Both the position numbers and the translations under genes were made by a program. This document shows positions 1 through 9,164 of a DNA stretch of 64,000 nt, one piece after another (position 1 is the first letter of the stretch; every line of letters begins with the position of its first letter). Under the pieces are notes generated by a model. The model made no database searches. It was not told the origin of the DNA and was given only the letters and a program-made list of their open reading frames with translations. Origin of the DNA: GCA-2686265 sp036010965 (GTDB lineage Bacteria; Planctomycetota; UBA1135; GCA-002686595); contig DASCMO010000103.1 in assembly GCA_036010965.1 (NCBI GenBank), positions 35,853-99,852 on the forward strand, read 5' to 3'.

Positions 1-3000
1 TCGGGTGAGGGTCTCGATCTGCCGAGAGCCAGGCGTGGCCCTGCTTTCCGTCGACCGCCTTGTGCGCGTCCCAGCCGCCGAGGGTGGTCGAGGCCTTCAC
101 CGACTTGTTCACCGGGGCCAGGAGGTTGCGGGTCGGGTCGCTCGCGTAGCGCAGGAGCTCGGGGGACAGGGCGTCCTCGACCTTGACGGTCAGCGGCGCG
201 GCCACCAGAACGACGGGCTCTGCCCTGCCCGCCTCGGCGGGAGGCGGGACGACGTACACGCGCGCGCCGAGGGCGTATGCGCCCGGTCGCGGGAAGGCGA
301 TCCGCGCCGCGTGTGCCTCACCTCGGAACGGGCGCGATACGTCACAGTCCACGCTCGCGACGACCTCCGTGGCGCGGATCCCCAGGTCGAAGGTGGCGCC
401 CAGGTCGGATTGGACGCCCTCCACCGCGATCACGTTGCGGCCCTCGCGCAGGAAGTCGGAGAGCGACGCGACGTCCTCGTAGCCGCGCGTCGACGTCTCA
501 CGCTCGAGCGCCAGGGTGCCGTTGATCCAGACGCGCAGGGGAGGGAGCGCGACGTTTCCGAGGGAGGCCTGGATGGCCGCAGCTCCCACCGAGACCCCAG
601 CAGCGCCCCCACCGGATGGGATCTTGCGCAGGTCGCTCTTCTTGCGAGCGAGGTAGATCGCGTCGAAGTACCCCTCCTTCCCGTCCATCGGCGTGAAGGA
701 CAGGCCGGTGATCAATGCCTCGGCTCCGAAAGACTCGTAGAGATCCCAGGTCACCGTGGTCCAGTCGGCGGGCATGGTCTCCGTCACGCGGATCGCCGGC
801 TCGAAGTTGATGGTGTTCGCACCGCTGAACAGGCGCAGGGCCTTGGTCCACGCGCCGCCGTTTGCGAACTGGACCATGATCCCCGCTCCACCCACCTTCT
901 TCCACGCCAGGTGCAGCCAGCGGTACTCACCCTTCTTCGGCTTCTGGACGATCGGAAACCCCCAGCCAGGAATGAACTCACTGTAGGCCTGCGAGGGCGT
1001 CACCTTCAGGGCGTGGGTTCCGTTGAAGGCGTCTCCCGCCGCGTGGACGGCCGTCGACCCGCCCGAGCGCCCGGCCAAGGCGACGGGCAGGACGGCCTCC
1101 TCGTCGTAGAGGCAGAGCAAGGCGGGCGCGCGGTCGGGATCGAACTCCGGCGGCCGGATCGAGTAGTTCAACTGCAAGCGGGGATCCACGACCTCACTCA
1201 GGTTCAGGTCGAACTCGCGCCGTGCCCACAGGTGGCCCTTCTCCCAGGAGCTGCGGGCGAGGCAATACGGATTACCCTGGCAGCCGATGGCACCCACGCA
1301 TCGCACCCACAACGCGTCATCGAAGTTGGGCGACTCCCAGCCCGCCGGCGGAGCGTCGGCGCTCGTGCACCACTCTGGCCTCCCGTCTCGCGCGTCCTCC
1401 AAGACGACAGTATCGGGGGTCACGAATTCCACGCGCTCGACGCGCAGGAAGCGGCTCCCCTCCTTCTCTAGGCCGTGGCGCTCCAGGGCGGCGGTGCCGA
1501 TTGAGGAGACCCAGACGGCCATCGGCGTGTCACCAGCGGCACGCAGGGAGACGTCCACGGCCGGATCGACGCCGCCCCAGACGCTGCCGCGGCGCTCGAC
1601 GGCGGTGCCGGTGGTCGGCCTCGTCGCTCGGGTCAGGAAGAGCAGCGCGAAGCACGTGTTGGCCTGCGGGTTCTTGCCGCTCGTGGCCCACTTCCCGTCC
1701 GCCTTCTGGCCATCGACCAGAAAGCGCGCACCCTCCTTGTACCAGTCGCTGGCGCCGAAGTTCGCGACGTCGAGGAGTGCGCCCACGCGCTCGACGCCGT
1801 AGAGGTAGTAGTAGGTCCAGGTGCTGTCGCCCTCTGACCCCGGATTGGCGCTGGGGTTGAAATTGCGGTCGAGCCACGCCTTCCCGCGTGCGATGGAGAT
1901 CCCGATCGCATTGCGGCCCTGCGCGCCATCGCCGAGCTGCTCCGCGCAGATGGCGAGGATGCCCAGGCCGGCGACCGTGCGGCTGCCAGTGATGGGTCCC
2001 CCAGGTCTGTAGGCGAAGCCGGACCCAGCGTAGGCGCCGGATGCCGCGGGCTGGTGCCGCATCATGCGCAGGGCGAGGTCCCTCCAGGTGCGCGGCCGGA
2101 TCTGCACTCCGCGCTTCGCCGCGACCCACAGGCCCAAGGCTCCGTACTGGGAGTTCGAAACGTCCACCGTGCCAGCCGGGTAGGCGAAGGCCATGTCGGT
2201 CTGCCAGGACTCGAGCTCCTTCGCGATCTCTGTGATCCAGGGGTCGTGGCGCTCGTCGTTCAGGGCGCAGAGCGCCATCAACTGGCAGCCGGCCGAGTAG
2301 GTGTACATGGGCGGGTGGCAGCGCAGGTATTCGACGGCGCGCCGCGCAGCCTGGTGTTCCGCGGGTAGTCCGCTCTTCACGAGAGCGTAGAGCGAGAGAG
2401 CGGTCTGGCCGTTGCGGTACTTGTCACCGTGCTCTTTCCAGGATCCGTCGAGCTCCTGGGTGGCGAGCAGGTAGTCCATTCCGCGGTCGATCGCCTGGTT
2501 GATGCGCGCCTGCATCGCATCCCACGAGGCCGCAGGAGCACTCCCCAGAGGCGGTTCGGAAGCTGTTGCGCTGAGACGGAAGCGTCCGATCTCGTGCTGC
2601 TGCCCGAACTGGAAGTCGAAGGTGAAGACGAGCTTGGTGCCGCTCTGGAAGCGGGTGGCGTCGGCGATCTCGAACACCGCCGAGCTCGCCGCCCCGATGC
2701 GCGGATTGATCGCCCATCCGGTCCCGATCCGTCCATCCACGGCGGCGTTGATATGCCAGCGGTCCTGGGAGTGGGAGGCCGCCGCGTTCACCAGCGGCGC
2801 GTCGCGCACGGTGGCCCCGAACTTGCCCGCGCGCTGCAGGCTGAACTCCGAGAGGACGAAGTTCCCGTTGGTCGCCAGCCCCGGTCCGTGGCCCGGCAGG
2901 CTCGGGTCGGGAAGAGCCTCGAGTCGCACGCCGGTCACCCGCTGGAGGTCGGTGACGCAGGTGACGGTCCAGGTGTCCTTCGCTGGAATGGCGCCTCCCA

Positions 3001-3184
3001 CCAGGAAGGAGCCGTCGTCCTGGAGCGCGAACATCGCGCCTCCCGCCGAAGCGAGGGAGTCCGAGGTCAGGACGACCCACTCGGCCTTCTCGCCAGTCTG
3101 GGCTCGGGCGGCGGCCGGAGCAGAGAGGGAGAGCACCAGGAGCGCGACCGTCAGAATGGGAGATCGGGCCACGCGGTCCATCAT
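1..3184 (-). CDS. Secreted squalene-cyclase-fold protein, 3' end outside window
   Basis: No stop occurs on this frame before the window edge, so the C-terminus is missing. The start is a double ATG (3184 and 3181), followed by a signal peptide with the hydrophobic core LTVALLVLSLSAPAAA. Residues ~30-180 form a beta-rich module (LQDDGSFLVGG, DPSLPGHGPG, VFEIADATRF) that also occurs in the PSD1 protein at 37049-40549. A helical repeat region follows with the prenyltransferase/squalene-oxidase look (DGSWKEHGDKYRNGQTAL, TWTYYYLYGVERVGALL, DGKWATSGKNP), then a carbohydrate-binding-like C-terminal part. It starts 32 bases after the sulfatase stop, so it is probably in the same operon. The substrate is unknown, and the cyclase-like fold in planctomycete exported proteins does not imply terpene chemistry. 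Confidence 0.85.
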   Translation of the reverse strand, partial: MMDRVARSPILTVALLVLSLSAPAAARAQTGEKAEWVVLTSDSLASAGGAMFALQDDGSFLVGGAIPAKDTWTVTCVTDLQRVTGVRLEALPDPSLPGHGPGLATNGNFVLSEFSLQRAGKFGATVRDAPLVNAAASHSQDRWHINAAVDGRIGTGWAINPRIGAASSAVFEIADATRFQSGTKLVFTFDFQFGQQHEIGRFRLSATASEPPLGSAPAASWDAMQARINQAIDRGMDYLLATQELDGSWKEHGDKYRNGQTALSLYALVKSGLPAEHQAARRAVEYLRCHPPMYTYSAGCQLMALCALNDERHDPWITEIAKELESWQTDMAFAYPAGTVDVSNSQYGALGLWVAAKRGVQIRPRTWRDLALRMMRHQPAASGAYAGSGFAYRPGGPITGSRTVAGLGILAICAEQLGDGAQGRNAIGISIARGKAWLDRNFNPSANPGSEGDSTWTYYYLYGVERVGALLDVANFGASDWYKEGARFLVDGQKADGKWATSGKNPQANTCFALLFLTRATRPTTGTAVERRGSVWGGVDPAVDVSLRAAGDTPMAVWVSSIGTAALERHGLEKEGSRFLRVERVEFVTPDTVVLEDARDGRPEWCTSADAPPAGWESPNFDDALWVRCVGAIGCQGNPYCLARSSWEKGHLWARREFDLNLSEVVDPRLQLNYSIRPPEFDPDRAPALLCLYDEEAVLPVALAGRSGGSTAVHAAGDAFNGTHALKVTPSQAYSEFIPGWGFPIVQKPKKGEYRWLHLAWKKVGGAGIMVQFANGGAWTKALRLFSGANTINFEPAIRVTETMPADWTTVTWDLYESFGAEALITGLSFTPMDGKEGYFDAIYLARKKSDLRKIPSGGGAAGVSVGAAAIQASLGNVALPPLRVWINGTLALERETSTRGYEDVASLSDFLREGRNVIAVEGVQSDLGATFDLGIRATEVVASVDCDVSRPFRGEAHAARIAFPRPGAYALGARVYVVPPPAEAGRAEPVVLVAAPLTVKVEDALSPELLRYASDPTRNLLAPVNKSVKASTTLGGWDAHKAVDGKQGHAWLSADRDPHP

Positions 3185-3216
3185 AGCGCTGCAGGCGGGC
3201 CGCGCCGCACCGGCGA

Positions 3217-4527
3217 TCAGCGCGTGATGCGCCGTGCCCGTTCCGGCATGCCCGCCAGGGCCGTCGCCAGTCGGGCGCGGGCTTCGGCTGCCGCCCGATT
3301 CACCGTCCCGGGCTGAAGGCTCCGCTCCTCCAGCGGATCGGCAACCACGTCGAACAGGCGGCCGTCCTCGTAGAGCTTGAAACGCCGATCTCGCGCCCAG
3401 CGCTCCACGGGAAACTCAGGGTTGCCCGGGCGCGGCTCGTAGTGGCAGGTGATCCACTCGCGCGGCACTCCTCGCTCGCCGCGCAGCTGAGGCAGAAAGC
3501 TCCGACCGTCGATCACGTGCCCAGCGGGGATCGTGGCGCCGCCCGCCTCCACGATCGTCGAGAAGACGTCCGCGAGGTCCACGAGATCCTCGCAGACCGA
3601 ACCCGGGCGCACGACACCCGGCCATACCGCGATCAGCGGAACGTGCGTGCCCGCATCGATGGAGAGGCCCTTGCCTCCACGCACTTCCGCTCCGTTCGCC
3701 GTCGAGACGATGCTGGGATGGGTTCCGTTGTCGGTCGTGAACAACAAGAGCGTCTCGTCAGCGATTCCCAGCCGCTCCAGTTGAGCGACGAGGCGGCCGA
3801 CCAGCTCGTCGGCGTAGGCGACCATGTCGGCGAAGCGAGCACGCTTGCTCGCCTTCCCCGCACGCGAGCGCGGCGTGCGCACGAAGGGGTCGTGGGTAAG
3901 CGCCATCGGGAAATAAGCAAGGAACGGACCGTCGCGCTGTTCGGTCATGAAGCGCTCCAGGTACTCGCAGAAGACGTCGGGCCCATAGCGTTCAGCGACG
4001 TCTTCCCGCACCGCACCGTCCTCGGTGATGTGAGGTTTCCAGTAGCGCGAGCCGAGCTCGTCCACCTGCCACAGGCTCCATGCGTCGAACCCCGCGTCAT
4101 CCGGAAGGGTCCCCCGGCCCGCCCACGCGCCGTAGTGACGCGCACCGAAAAGCTGCCACTTCCCGGCCACGGCAGTCGCGTAGCCGGCCTCGCCCAGGTG
4201 GTGGGCGAAGGTGCGCTCTTCGGGGTGCAGGATACTGAAGCGCTGGTAGCTCCGCAGGGACCCGCGGCCGGTCATGATCCGCACGCGCGTGGGCGTGCAG
4301 AGCGGCGTCGAATGGGCGTGTTCGAAGCGCATTCCCGAGCGGGCCAGGGCGTCGATGTGGGGCGTCGAGTAGTCGCTCCCCCCGTAGCAGCCGATGGCCT
4401 CCGCGCCCAGGTCATCGACCATGATCAGGACGATGTTGGGGCGCGCGGGCACCTCGCTGGCGGGCGCGAGCGCGCAGGCGGCGCTCGCGAGACAGGGCAG
4501 GAGCACGCGCGGGATGGCCGCTCTCAA
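3217..4527 (-). CDS. Sulfatase (arylsulfatase A-like), exported
   Basis: Hydrolyses sulfate esters, probably on polysaccharides, after export. The N-terminus is a signal peptide. The sulfatase fold opens with NIVLIMVDDL (metal ligands D38, D39). C77-T-P-T-R81 is the formylglycine motif, so activation by a sulfatase-modifying enzyme is expected, though none is encoded here. TDNGTHPS supplies further metal ligands. At 436 residues it is slightly short for the family. The start read here is TTG, overlapping the hutU stop as TTGA; a GTG seven codons downstream is an alternative. Either way it is translationally tied to hutU. Substrate specificity cannot be read from sequence. Confidence 0.92.
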   Translation of the reverse strand: MRAAIPRVLLPCLASAACALAPASEVPARPNIVLIMVDDLGAEAIGCYGGSDYSTPHIDALARSGMRFEHAHSTPLCTPTRVRIMTGRGSLRSYQRFSILHPEERTFAHHLGEAGYATAVAGKWQLFGARHYGAWAGRGTLPDDAGFDAWSLWQVDELGSRYWKPHITEDGAVREDVAERYGPDVFCEYLERFMTEQRDGPFLAYFPMALTHDPFVRTPRSRAGKASKRARFADMVAYADELVGRLVAQLERLGIADETLLLFTTDNGTHPSIVSTANGAEVRGGKGLSIDAGTHVPLIAVWPGVVRPGSVCEDLVDLADVFSTIVEAGGATIPAGHVIDGRSFLPQLRGERGVPREWITCHYEPRPGNPEFPVERWARDRRFKLYEDGRLFDVVADPLEERSLQPGTVNRAAAEARARLATALAGMPERARRITR

Positions 4528-6200
4528 CCGTCCGAACTCATCGGCAGGTCCACGCCCCGCTCGCGGGCGCAGGCGATCGCCTTCTCGTAGCCGGCGTCCG
4601 CGTGGCGCATGACGCCCGTGCCGGGGTCGTTGGTCAACACGCGCTCGAGGGCTTCCGCCGCCTCGTCGGTCCCGTCGGCCACGACCACCTGACCTGCGTG
4701 CAGGGCGTAGCCCATGCCGACGCCACCGCCGTGGTGGAACGAGACCCAGCTCGCTCCCGACGCGACGTTCAGCATGCAGTTCAAGAGCGGCCAGTCCGCC
4801 ACGGCGTCGGTGCCGTCCTTCATGCTCTCGGTCTCGCGGTTGGGCGAGGCGACCGACCCGCAGTCGAGGTGGTCGCGGCCGATGACGATCGGCGCCGTGA
4901 TGCGCCCGTCGCGCACGGCCTCGTTGAAGGCCCGACCCGCCCGCGCCCTTTCGCCGTAGCCGAGCCAGCAGATGCGGCAGGGCAGGCCTTGAAACTGAAC
5001 GCGCTCGCCGGCCATGCGGATCCAGCGACAGAGGGCCTCATCCTCGGGGAAGAGGTCGAGGATGATGCGGTCGGTGACGGCGATGTCGGCGGGCTCGCCC
5101 GAGAGAGCGGCCCAGCGGAAGGGACCCTTGCCCTCGCAGAACAGCGGCCGCACGTACTTCGGCACGAATCCCTCGAAGGCGAAGGCGTCGGGATGGCCGG
5201 CCTGCTGAGCGTGGCCGCGCAGGTTGTTCCCGTAGTCGAAGGTGTCCGCACCGCGAGCCTGCAGCTCGTTCATTGCCGTGACGTGGTCCTTCATGGTGCG
5301 GAAGGACTCGGTCTGGTAGCGCTCCGGGTCCTCGGCACGCAGGGCGAGAGCCTCCTCGAAGCTCATCGAGTCGGGCACGTAGCCGTCGAGGGGATCGTGG
5401 GCGCTGGTCTGGTCAGTGAGGATGTCGGGGGTCACCTCGCGCTCGATCAAGCGCCGGAGGAGGTCGACGGCGTTGCACGGCACGCCGATCGACTTCGCGA
5501 TCCTCGCGGCCTTCCATTCGAGGGCCCGATCGATCGCGGCGTCCAGACCCTCCACCAGCTCGTCGCAATAGCCGGTCTCCAGGCGCTTGGCTATGCGGGA
5601 GGCGTCCACGTCCGCCCCGAGGAACGTGCCCTCGTTCATGGTCGCCGCCATGGGCTGGGCGCCGCCCATGCCTCCCAGGCCGCCGCTCACCACCAGGCGC
5701 CCCGCGAGAGTGCCGCCGAAGTGCCGCCGCGCCGCCGCAGCGAAGGTCTCGTAGGTTCCCTGGAGAATCCCCTGGGTGCCGATGTAGATCCAGCTGCCGG
5801 CGGTCATCTGGCCGAACATCATCTTGCCCTCGGCCTCGAGGGCGCGGAAATGCTCCCAGTTCGCCCAGCGACCGACGAGATTGGAGTTGGCGATCAGGAC
5901 GCGCGGCGCTTGTGGGGTGGTGCGGAAGATGCCCACGGGCTTTCCCGACTGGACGAGCAGGGTCTCGTCCGCCTCCAACCGCCGCAAGGCGGCGACGATG
6001 GCGCGGAAGCAGTCCCAGTCGCGCGCGGCCTTGCCGCTGCCCCCGTAGACCACGAGGTGCTCGGGGTCTTCCGCGACCTCGGGGTCGAGGTTGTTCATCA
6101 GCATGCGCAGGGCGGCTTCCGCCGCCCAGGTCTTGCAGGTGCGCTCACTGCCGCGCGGCGCTCGCTGGGGACCGATCGGAATCTCGTCGAGTTCGGTCAT
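4524..6200 (-). CDS. hutU: Urocanate hydratase
   Basis: Converts urocanate to imidazolone propionate, the second step of histidine degradation, in the cytoplasm with tightly bound NAD+. The length of 558 residues is typical. Visible family landmarks are YGGSGKAARDWD near residue 52, the glycine-rich NAD site GGLGGMGGAQ (173-182), RICWLGYGER with C411 in the position of the catalytic cysteine, and SGASWVSFHHGGGVGMG near the end. It lies 23 bases after hutH and overlaps the sulfatase start by 4 bases. The third and fourth hut enzymes (imidazolonepropionase, formiminoglutamate hydrolase) are not in the window. Confidence 0.98.
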   Translation of the reverse strand: MTELDEIPIGPQRAPRGSERTCKTWAAEAALRMLMNNLDPEVAEDPEHLVVYGGSGKAARDWDCFRAIVAALRRLEADETLLVQSGKPVGIFRTTPQAPRVLIANSNLVGRWANWEHFRALEAEGKMMFGQMTAGSWIYIGTQGILQGTYETFAAAARRHFGGTLAGRLVVSGGLGGMGGAQPMAATMNEGTFLGADVDASRIAKRLETGYCDELVEGLDAAIDRALEWKAARIAKSIGVPCNAVDLLRRLIEREVTPDILTDQTSAHDPLDGYVPDSMSFEEALALRAEDPERYQTESFRTMKDHVTAMNELQARGADTFDYGNNLRGHAQQAGHPDAFAFEGFVPKYVRPLFCEGKGPFRWAALSGEPADIAVTDRIILDLFPEDEALCRWIRMAGERVQFQGLPCRICWLGYGERARAGRAFNEAVRDGRITAPIVIGRDHLDCGSVASPNRETESMKDGTDAVADWPLLNCMLNVASGASWVSFHHGGGVGMGYALHAGQVVVADGTDEAAEALERVLTNDPGTGVMRHADAGYEKAIACARERGVDLPMSSDG

Positions 6201-6223
6201 CGGGTCAGGTCTCGCATCGTCAC

Positions 6224-7759
6224 TCAGGTGTCCAGGGGACCGACGGCCGCTTCGACCGCCGCCACCGCGTCGCCTCCGCGCACGAGTTCGCGCGCCAACA
6301 TCAGGTCGTCGTGGAGGTAGCGGTCTTCCTCGAGCTTGGGGATCGCCGAGCGCACCAGCTCATAAAGCGCCTCGGCGCCGGGACCGGCGCGCAGGTCGTC
6401 GCGCAGGTCGCGTGCCTGGGCCGCGCACAAAAGCTCGATGGCGAGGACGCTCTCGGTGTTCTCCACGATCTCGCGCGCCTTGCGCGCCGCGGTCACGCCC
6501 ATGGACACGTGGTCCTCCTGATTGGCGTTGGTGGGCACCGTGTCCGCCGACGCGGGGTGGGCCAGCACCTTGTTCTCGCTGGCCAGCGCCGCCGCCGCAA
6601 CCTGCGCGATCATGTAGCCCGAATTCACCCCCGGCTTGGGAGCCAGGAAGGCCGGCAACCCGGAGAGATCGGGGTTGACGAGCTGTTCGATGCGTCGCTC
6701 GGAGATGTTGGCCAAGGTCGTGACGCCGATCGCGAGGTAGTCGAGGGCCATCGAGACCGGCTGGCCGTGGAACTGGCCGGCGCTGATCACCTCGCCGCTC
6801 TCGGGGAAGAGCACCGGATTGTCGGTGACGCTGTTGATCTCCGCGGCGAGCACCTCGCCCACGTGCTCGATGGCGGCCTTGGAGGCGCCATGGACCTGGG
6901 GGGCGCAGCGCAGGGAGTAGGCGTCCTGGACGCGATCGCAGTCGGCGTGGCTCTTGAGCACTTCCGATCCGTCGAGGCAGCGCCGCACGTTGGCCGCCGT
7001 CCGGCGGTGTCCCGCGCTGCCCTTCAGGACGGCCAGGCGGTCGTCGAAGGGCGCCAAGCTGCCGTGCATTGCCTCGATCGTGAGGGCGCAGATGGCGTCC
7101 GCGGCCTTCGAGAGGTTCGCGGCGCCGAGCCAGGCGACGACGCCCGTGGCCTTCATGATCTCGGTGCCGTTGATCAGCGCCAGACCTTCCTTGGCTTGCA
7201 GGGTGATCGGCGCCTCGCCGACCTCGCCCAGGGCGTCCGCCGCGCTCATGCGCTTGCCGCCGAGCAGGGCATATCCCGCGCCCATGTAGGCCGCCGCCAT
7301 GTGGGCCAGGGGCGCGAGGTCGCCACTCGCGCCGACCGAGCCCTTCTGCGGCACCTCGGGAACGAAGCCCTTCTCGAAGAGGCGGATCAGCGTCTCGAGC
7401 AGTTCCACGCGCACGCCCGAGTGTCCCCGCGAGAGGCCGTTCAGGCGCAGGACCTGCGCGATGCGGACCTCCGCGACGGGCATCGGATCGCCGCAGCCGC
7501 AGCAGTGCGAGAGGATCAGGTTGCGTTGCAGCCGTTCGAGGTCCGCCGCGTCGATGGCGACGTCCTTCAGCTTGCCGAAGCCGGTCGTCAACCCGTAGAC
7601 GACGTCCCCCGCGCGCACGTGTTTCTCGACCAGGGACCGTGCGCGCTCAACCAACCTGCGCGCCTCGTCGCCGAGTGTCAGTTCAAGCGGCTTCCCCTCC
7701 AGGAGGGGTTGCAGCTGTTCGAGGCGCAGGGAGCGGCCGTCCAGGGTGAGGGTGTCCAA
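6224..7759 (-). CDS. hutH: Histidine ammonia-lyase
   Basis: Deaminates L-histidine to urocanate. The Ala-Ser-Gly triad that cyclises to the MIO cofactor is at 144-146 (GSVGASGDLAPLAHM), and the catalytic tyrosine is Y55 in VYGLTTGFG. HPASADTVPTNANQEDHVSM is the conserved C-terminal active-site segment. At 511 residues it is a normal length. The best in-frame start is TTG at 7759; the ATG further upstream at 7797 is out of frame. It is the first gene of a minus-strand operon with hutU, a sulfatase and the cyclase-fold protein. Its 5' flank contains one copy of the repeat described at 7819. Confidence 0.97.
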   Translation of the reverse strand: MDTLTLDGRSLRLEQLQPLLEGKPLELTLGDEARRLVERARSLVEKHVRAGDVVYGLTTGFGKLKDVAIDAADLERLQRNLILSHCCGCGDPMPVAEVRIAQVLRLNGLSRGHSGVRVELLETLIRLFEKGFVPEVPQKGSVGASGDLAPLAHMAAAYMGAGYALLGGKRMSAADALGEVGEAPITLQAKEGLALINGTEIMKATGVVAWLGAANLSKAADAICALTIEAMHGSLAPFDDRLAVLKGSAGHRRTAANVRRCLDGSEVLKSHADCDRVQDAYSLRCAPQVHGASKAAIEHVGEVLAAEINSVTDNPVLFPESGEVISAGQFHGQPVSMALDYLAIGVTTLANISERRIEQLVNPDLSGLPAFLAPKPGVNSGYMIAQVAAAALASENKVLAHPASADTVPTNANQEDHVSMGVTAARKAREIVENTESVLAIELLCAAQARDLRDDLRAGPGAEALYELVRSAIPKLEEDRYLHDDLMLARELVRGGDAVAAVEAAVGPLDT

Positions 7760-7818
7760 GGTCTTGCGCGCCGGCCACCGGGCCGAGGCGCGAACATTCT
7801 AGCCGAGATCTCCCGCCA

Positions 7819-7970
7819 GACTTTGCTCCAGAGTGTGCAAGCCGTTCGTTGATCGTGCCGCGGGTCCGTCGGCCCCGCGGACGCCCCGCTGGGCTCGTCG
7901 ACCAGGCCACCCCACCACTAGCGGGCGAGAGGGTGGTGGAGCCGGGCGCTCGTGCGGTCTGTCGTGAAGG
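7819..7970. repeat. Intergenic repeat, copy A
   Basis: Occupies half of the 308-base gap between divergent hutH and the SDR gene. A 46-base core (7837-7882) aligns without gaps to 9004-9049 with 36 identical positions, including GCAAGCCGTTC at one end and GGGTCCGTCGGCCCCGC at the other. A second block starting at the CCACTAGCGGGCGAGAGG segment and ending in CGTGAAGGC is also shared. Within it CCACCAC (7912) pairs with GTGGTGG (7933) around a loop. No coding potential was seen. The role is unknown; it may be a small non-autonomous element or an RNA. Confidence 0.6.
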
Positions 7971-8067
7971 CCGGCGACGGACAGGGCCGGCCTCCGACTA
8001 ATGAGATTCCCCCGGGAGGCGCGCGCGATGCTGGCCCCCGGTACGGGAGTACGGGCAGAATGGGCTC

Positions 8068-8859
8068 ATGGACACCCGCGACGATTCCCTCGAAAGCCCT
8101 CATGTGGTGGTCACGGGCGCCGGTACGGGGATCGGCCGGGCCATCGCCCTGCGTCTGGCCGCCGAGGGTGCGACGCTCACCTTGCTCGCGCGCGACCGAG
8201 CGCGGCTGGAGGAAACCGCTTCCCTCGCGCGCGAGGCCTCTGGGACCGAGGTGCGGACCGCATCCTGCGACATCCGGAACCGCGCGGCGGTCGAGGCCGC
8301 CTTCAAGGCAGCGGTCGCAGACCAGGGCCAGCTGACCGCACTGGTAGCCAACAGCGGGGTCGGGGGAGCGAACGCGCCCGGCGCCGAAGATCGGTTCGAG
8401 GACCTGGTGGCGACCAACCTGACCGGGTCCTACCACTGCATGCGCGCCGCCATCCAGCACCTGCGCCCCGCGGGAAAGCTGCGCCATCTGGTGGCGATCT
8501 CCTCGATCCTGGCGCGCATCGGCGTGCCTGGCTACAGCGGCTATTGCGCCTCGAAGGCGGGACTGCTCGGCCTGGTCCGCTCGCTGGCGGCGGAGCTGGC
8601 GCCCGATGGAATCCAGGTCAACGCCGTCTGTCCCGGCTGGGTCGACACGGCCATGGCGCGCGCGGGCCTGGAGGAGATGGCGCGCGGGCTCTCCCTGGGC
8701 TTCGAGGAGGCGCGCGCGATGGCGATGCAGCAGGTCCCTGCCGGCCGCATGAGCAGGCCTGAAGAGGTGGCCGGCCTGGTCGCCTGGCTGATCTCCTCCG
8801 ACGCCCGCGGGGTCACGGGGCAGGCGCTCGACATCAACGGCGGCGCCTTCATGAGTTGA
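8068..8859 (+). CDS. Short-chain dehydrogenase/reductase (SDR)
   Basis: A classical NAD(P)H-dependent oxidoreductase of 263 residues. The cofactor motif TGAGTGIG is at 16-23, NSG at 95-97, and the catalytic set is S146, Y159 and K163 (YCASK). VNAVCPGWVDT and GVTGQALDINGGAF are typical of the FabG-like C-terminal half. The substrate is not deducible, and fatty-acid synthesis is not implied because no fab genes are nearby. It is a single gene transcribed away from hutH, flanked on both sides by copies of the same intergenic repeat. Confidence 0.93.
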   Translation: MDTRDDSLESPHVVVTGAGTGIGRAIALRLAAEGATLTLLARDRARLEETASLAREASGTEVRTASCDIRNRAAVEAAFKAAVADQGQLTALVANSGVGGANAPGAEDRFEDLVATNLTGSYHCMRAAIQHLRPAGKLRHLVAISSILARIGVPGYSGYCASKAGLLGLVRSLAAELAPDGIQVNAVCPGWVDTAMARAGLEEMARGLSLGFEEARAMAMQQVPAGRMSRPEEVAGLVAWLISSDARGVTGQALDINGGAFMS

Positions 8860-8985
8860 GGCTGCACCTCGGTGTCGGCAGGACGGTGTCGCCGTGCGGC
8901 AACGCCACCGTCACGCACAGCAGTCCGGAGCAGATCACGCGCCGCTGACGGGGCTGAGAGTCTCCGATGGGAACGAACCTGTCGA

Positions 8986-9148
8986 GGCTTAGCGAATGAG
9001 CGAGCAAGCCGTTCACTGGTGGTGTCTTGGGTCCGTCGGCCCCGCAAACGACCCTCCAGGATCGCCGAGGACGCCGACGGAGCAGAAGTACCTCCAGCGG
9101 GCGGAAGGCCGGCGGGGCCGGGAAGCTTGCGCGCTTTGGCGTGAAGGC
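8986..9148. repeat. Intergenic repeat, copy B
   Basis: Second copy of the element at 7819-7970, in the same orientation, filling most of the 305-base gap between the SDR stop and the convergent DUF423 gene. It shares GCAAGCCGTTC, GGGTCCGTCGGCCCCGC, CAGCGGGCGG(A)AGG and the terminal CGTGAAGGC. Insertions in the middle make it about ten bases longer than copy A. The two copies are direct repeats about 1.17 kb apart with the SDR gene between them. Confidence 0.58.
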
Positions 9149-9164
9149 TCGTGAGGGAAGCGGG

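Noticed and set aside
5..1471. 488-codon plus-strand open frame
   Set aside because: Arg/Gly/His-rich antisense shadow of the secreted cyclase-fold gene, with no domain pattern. High-G+C genes commonly leave such frames open.
4602..7852. Two plus-strand frames of 572 and 646 codons
   Set aside because: Antisense to hutU and hutH, which have clear catalytic motifs; the translations are low-complexity Ala/Gly/Val/His.
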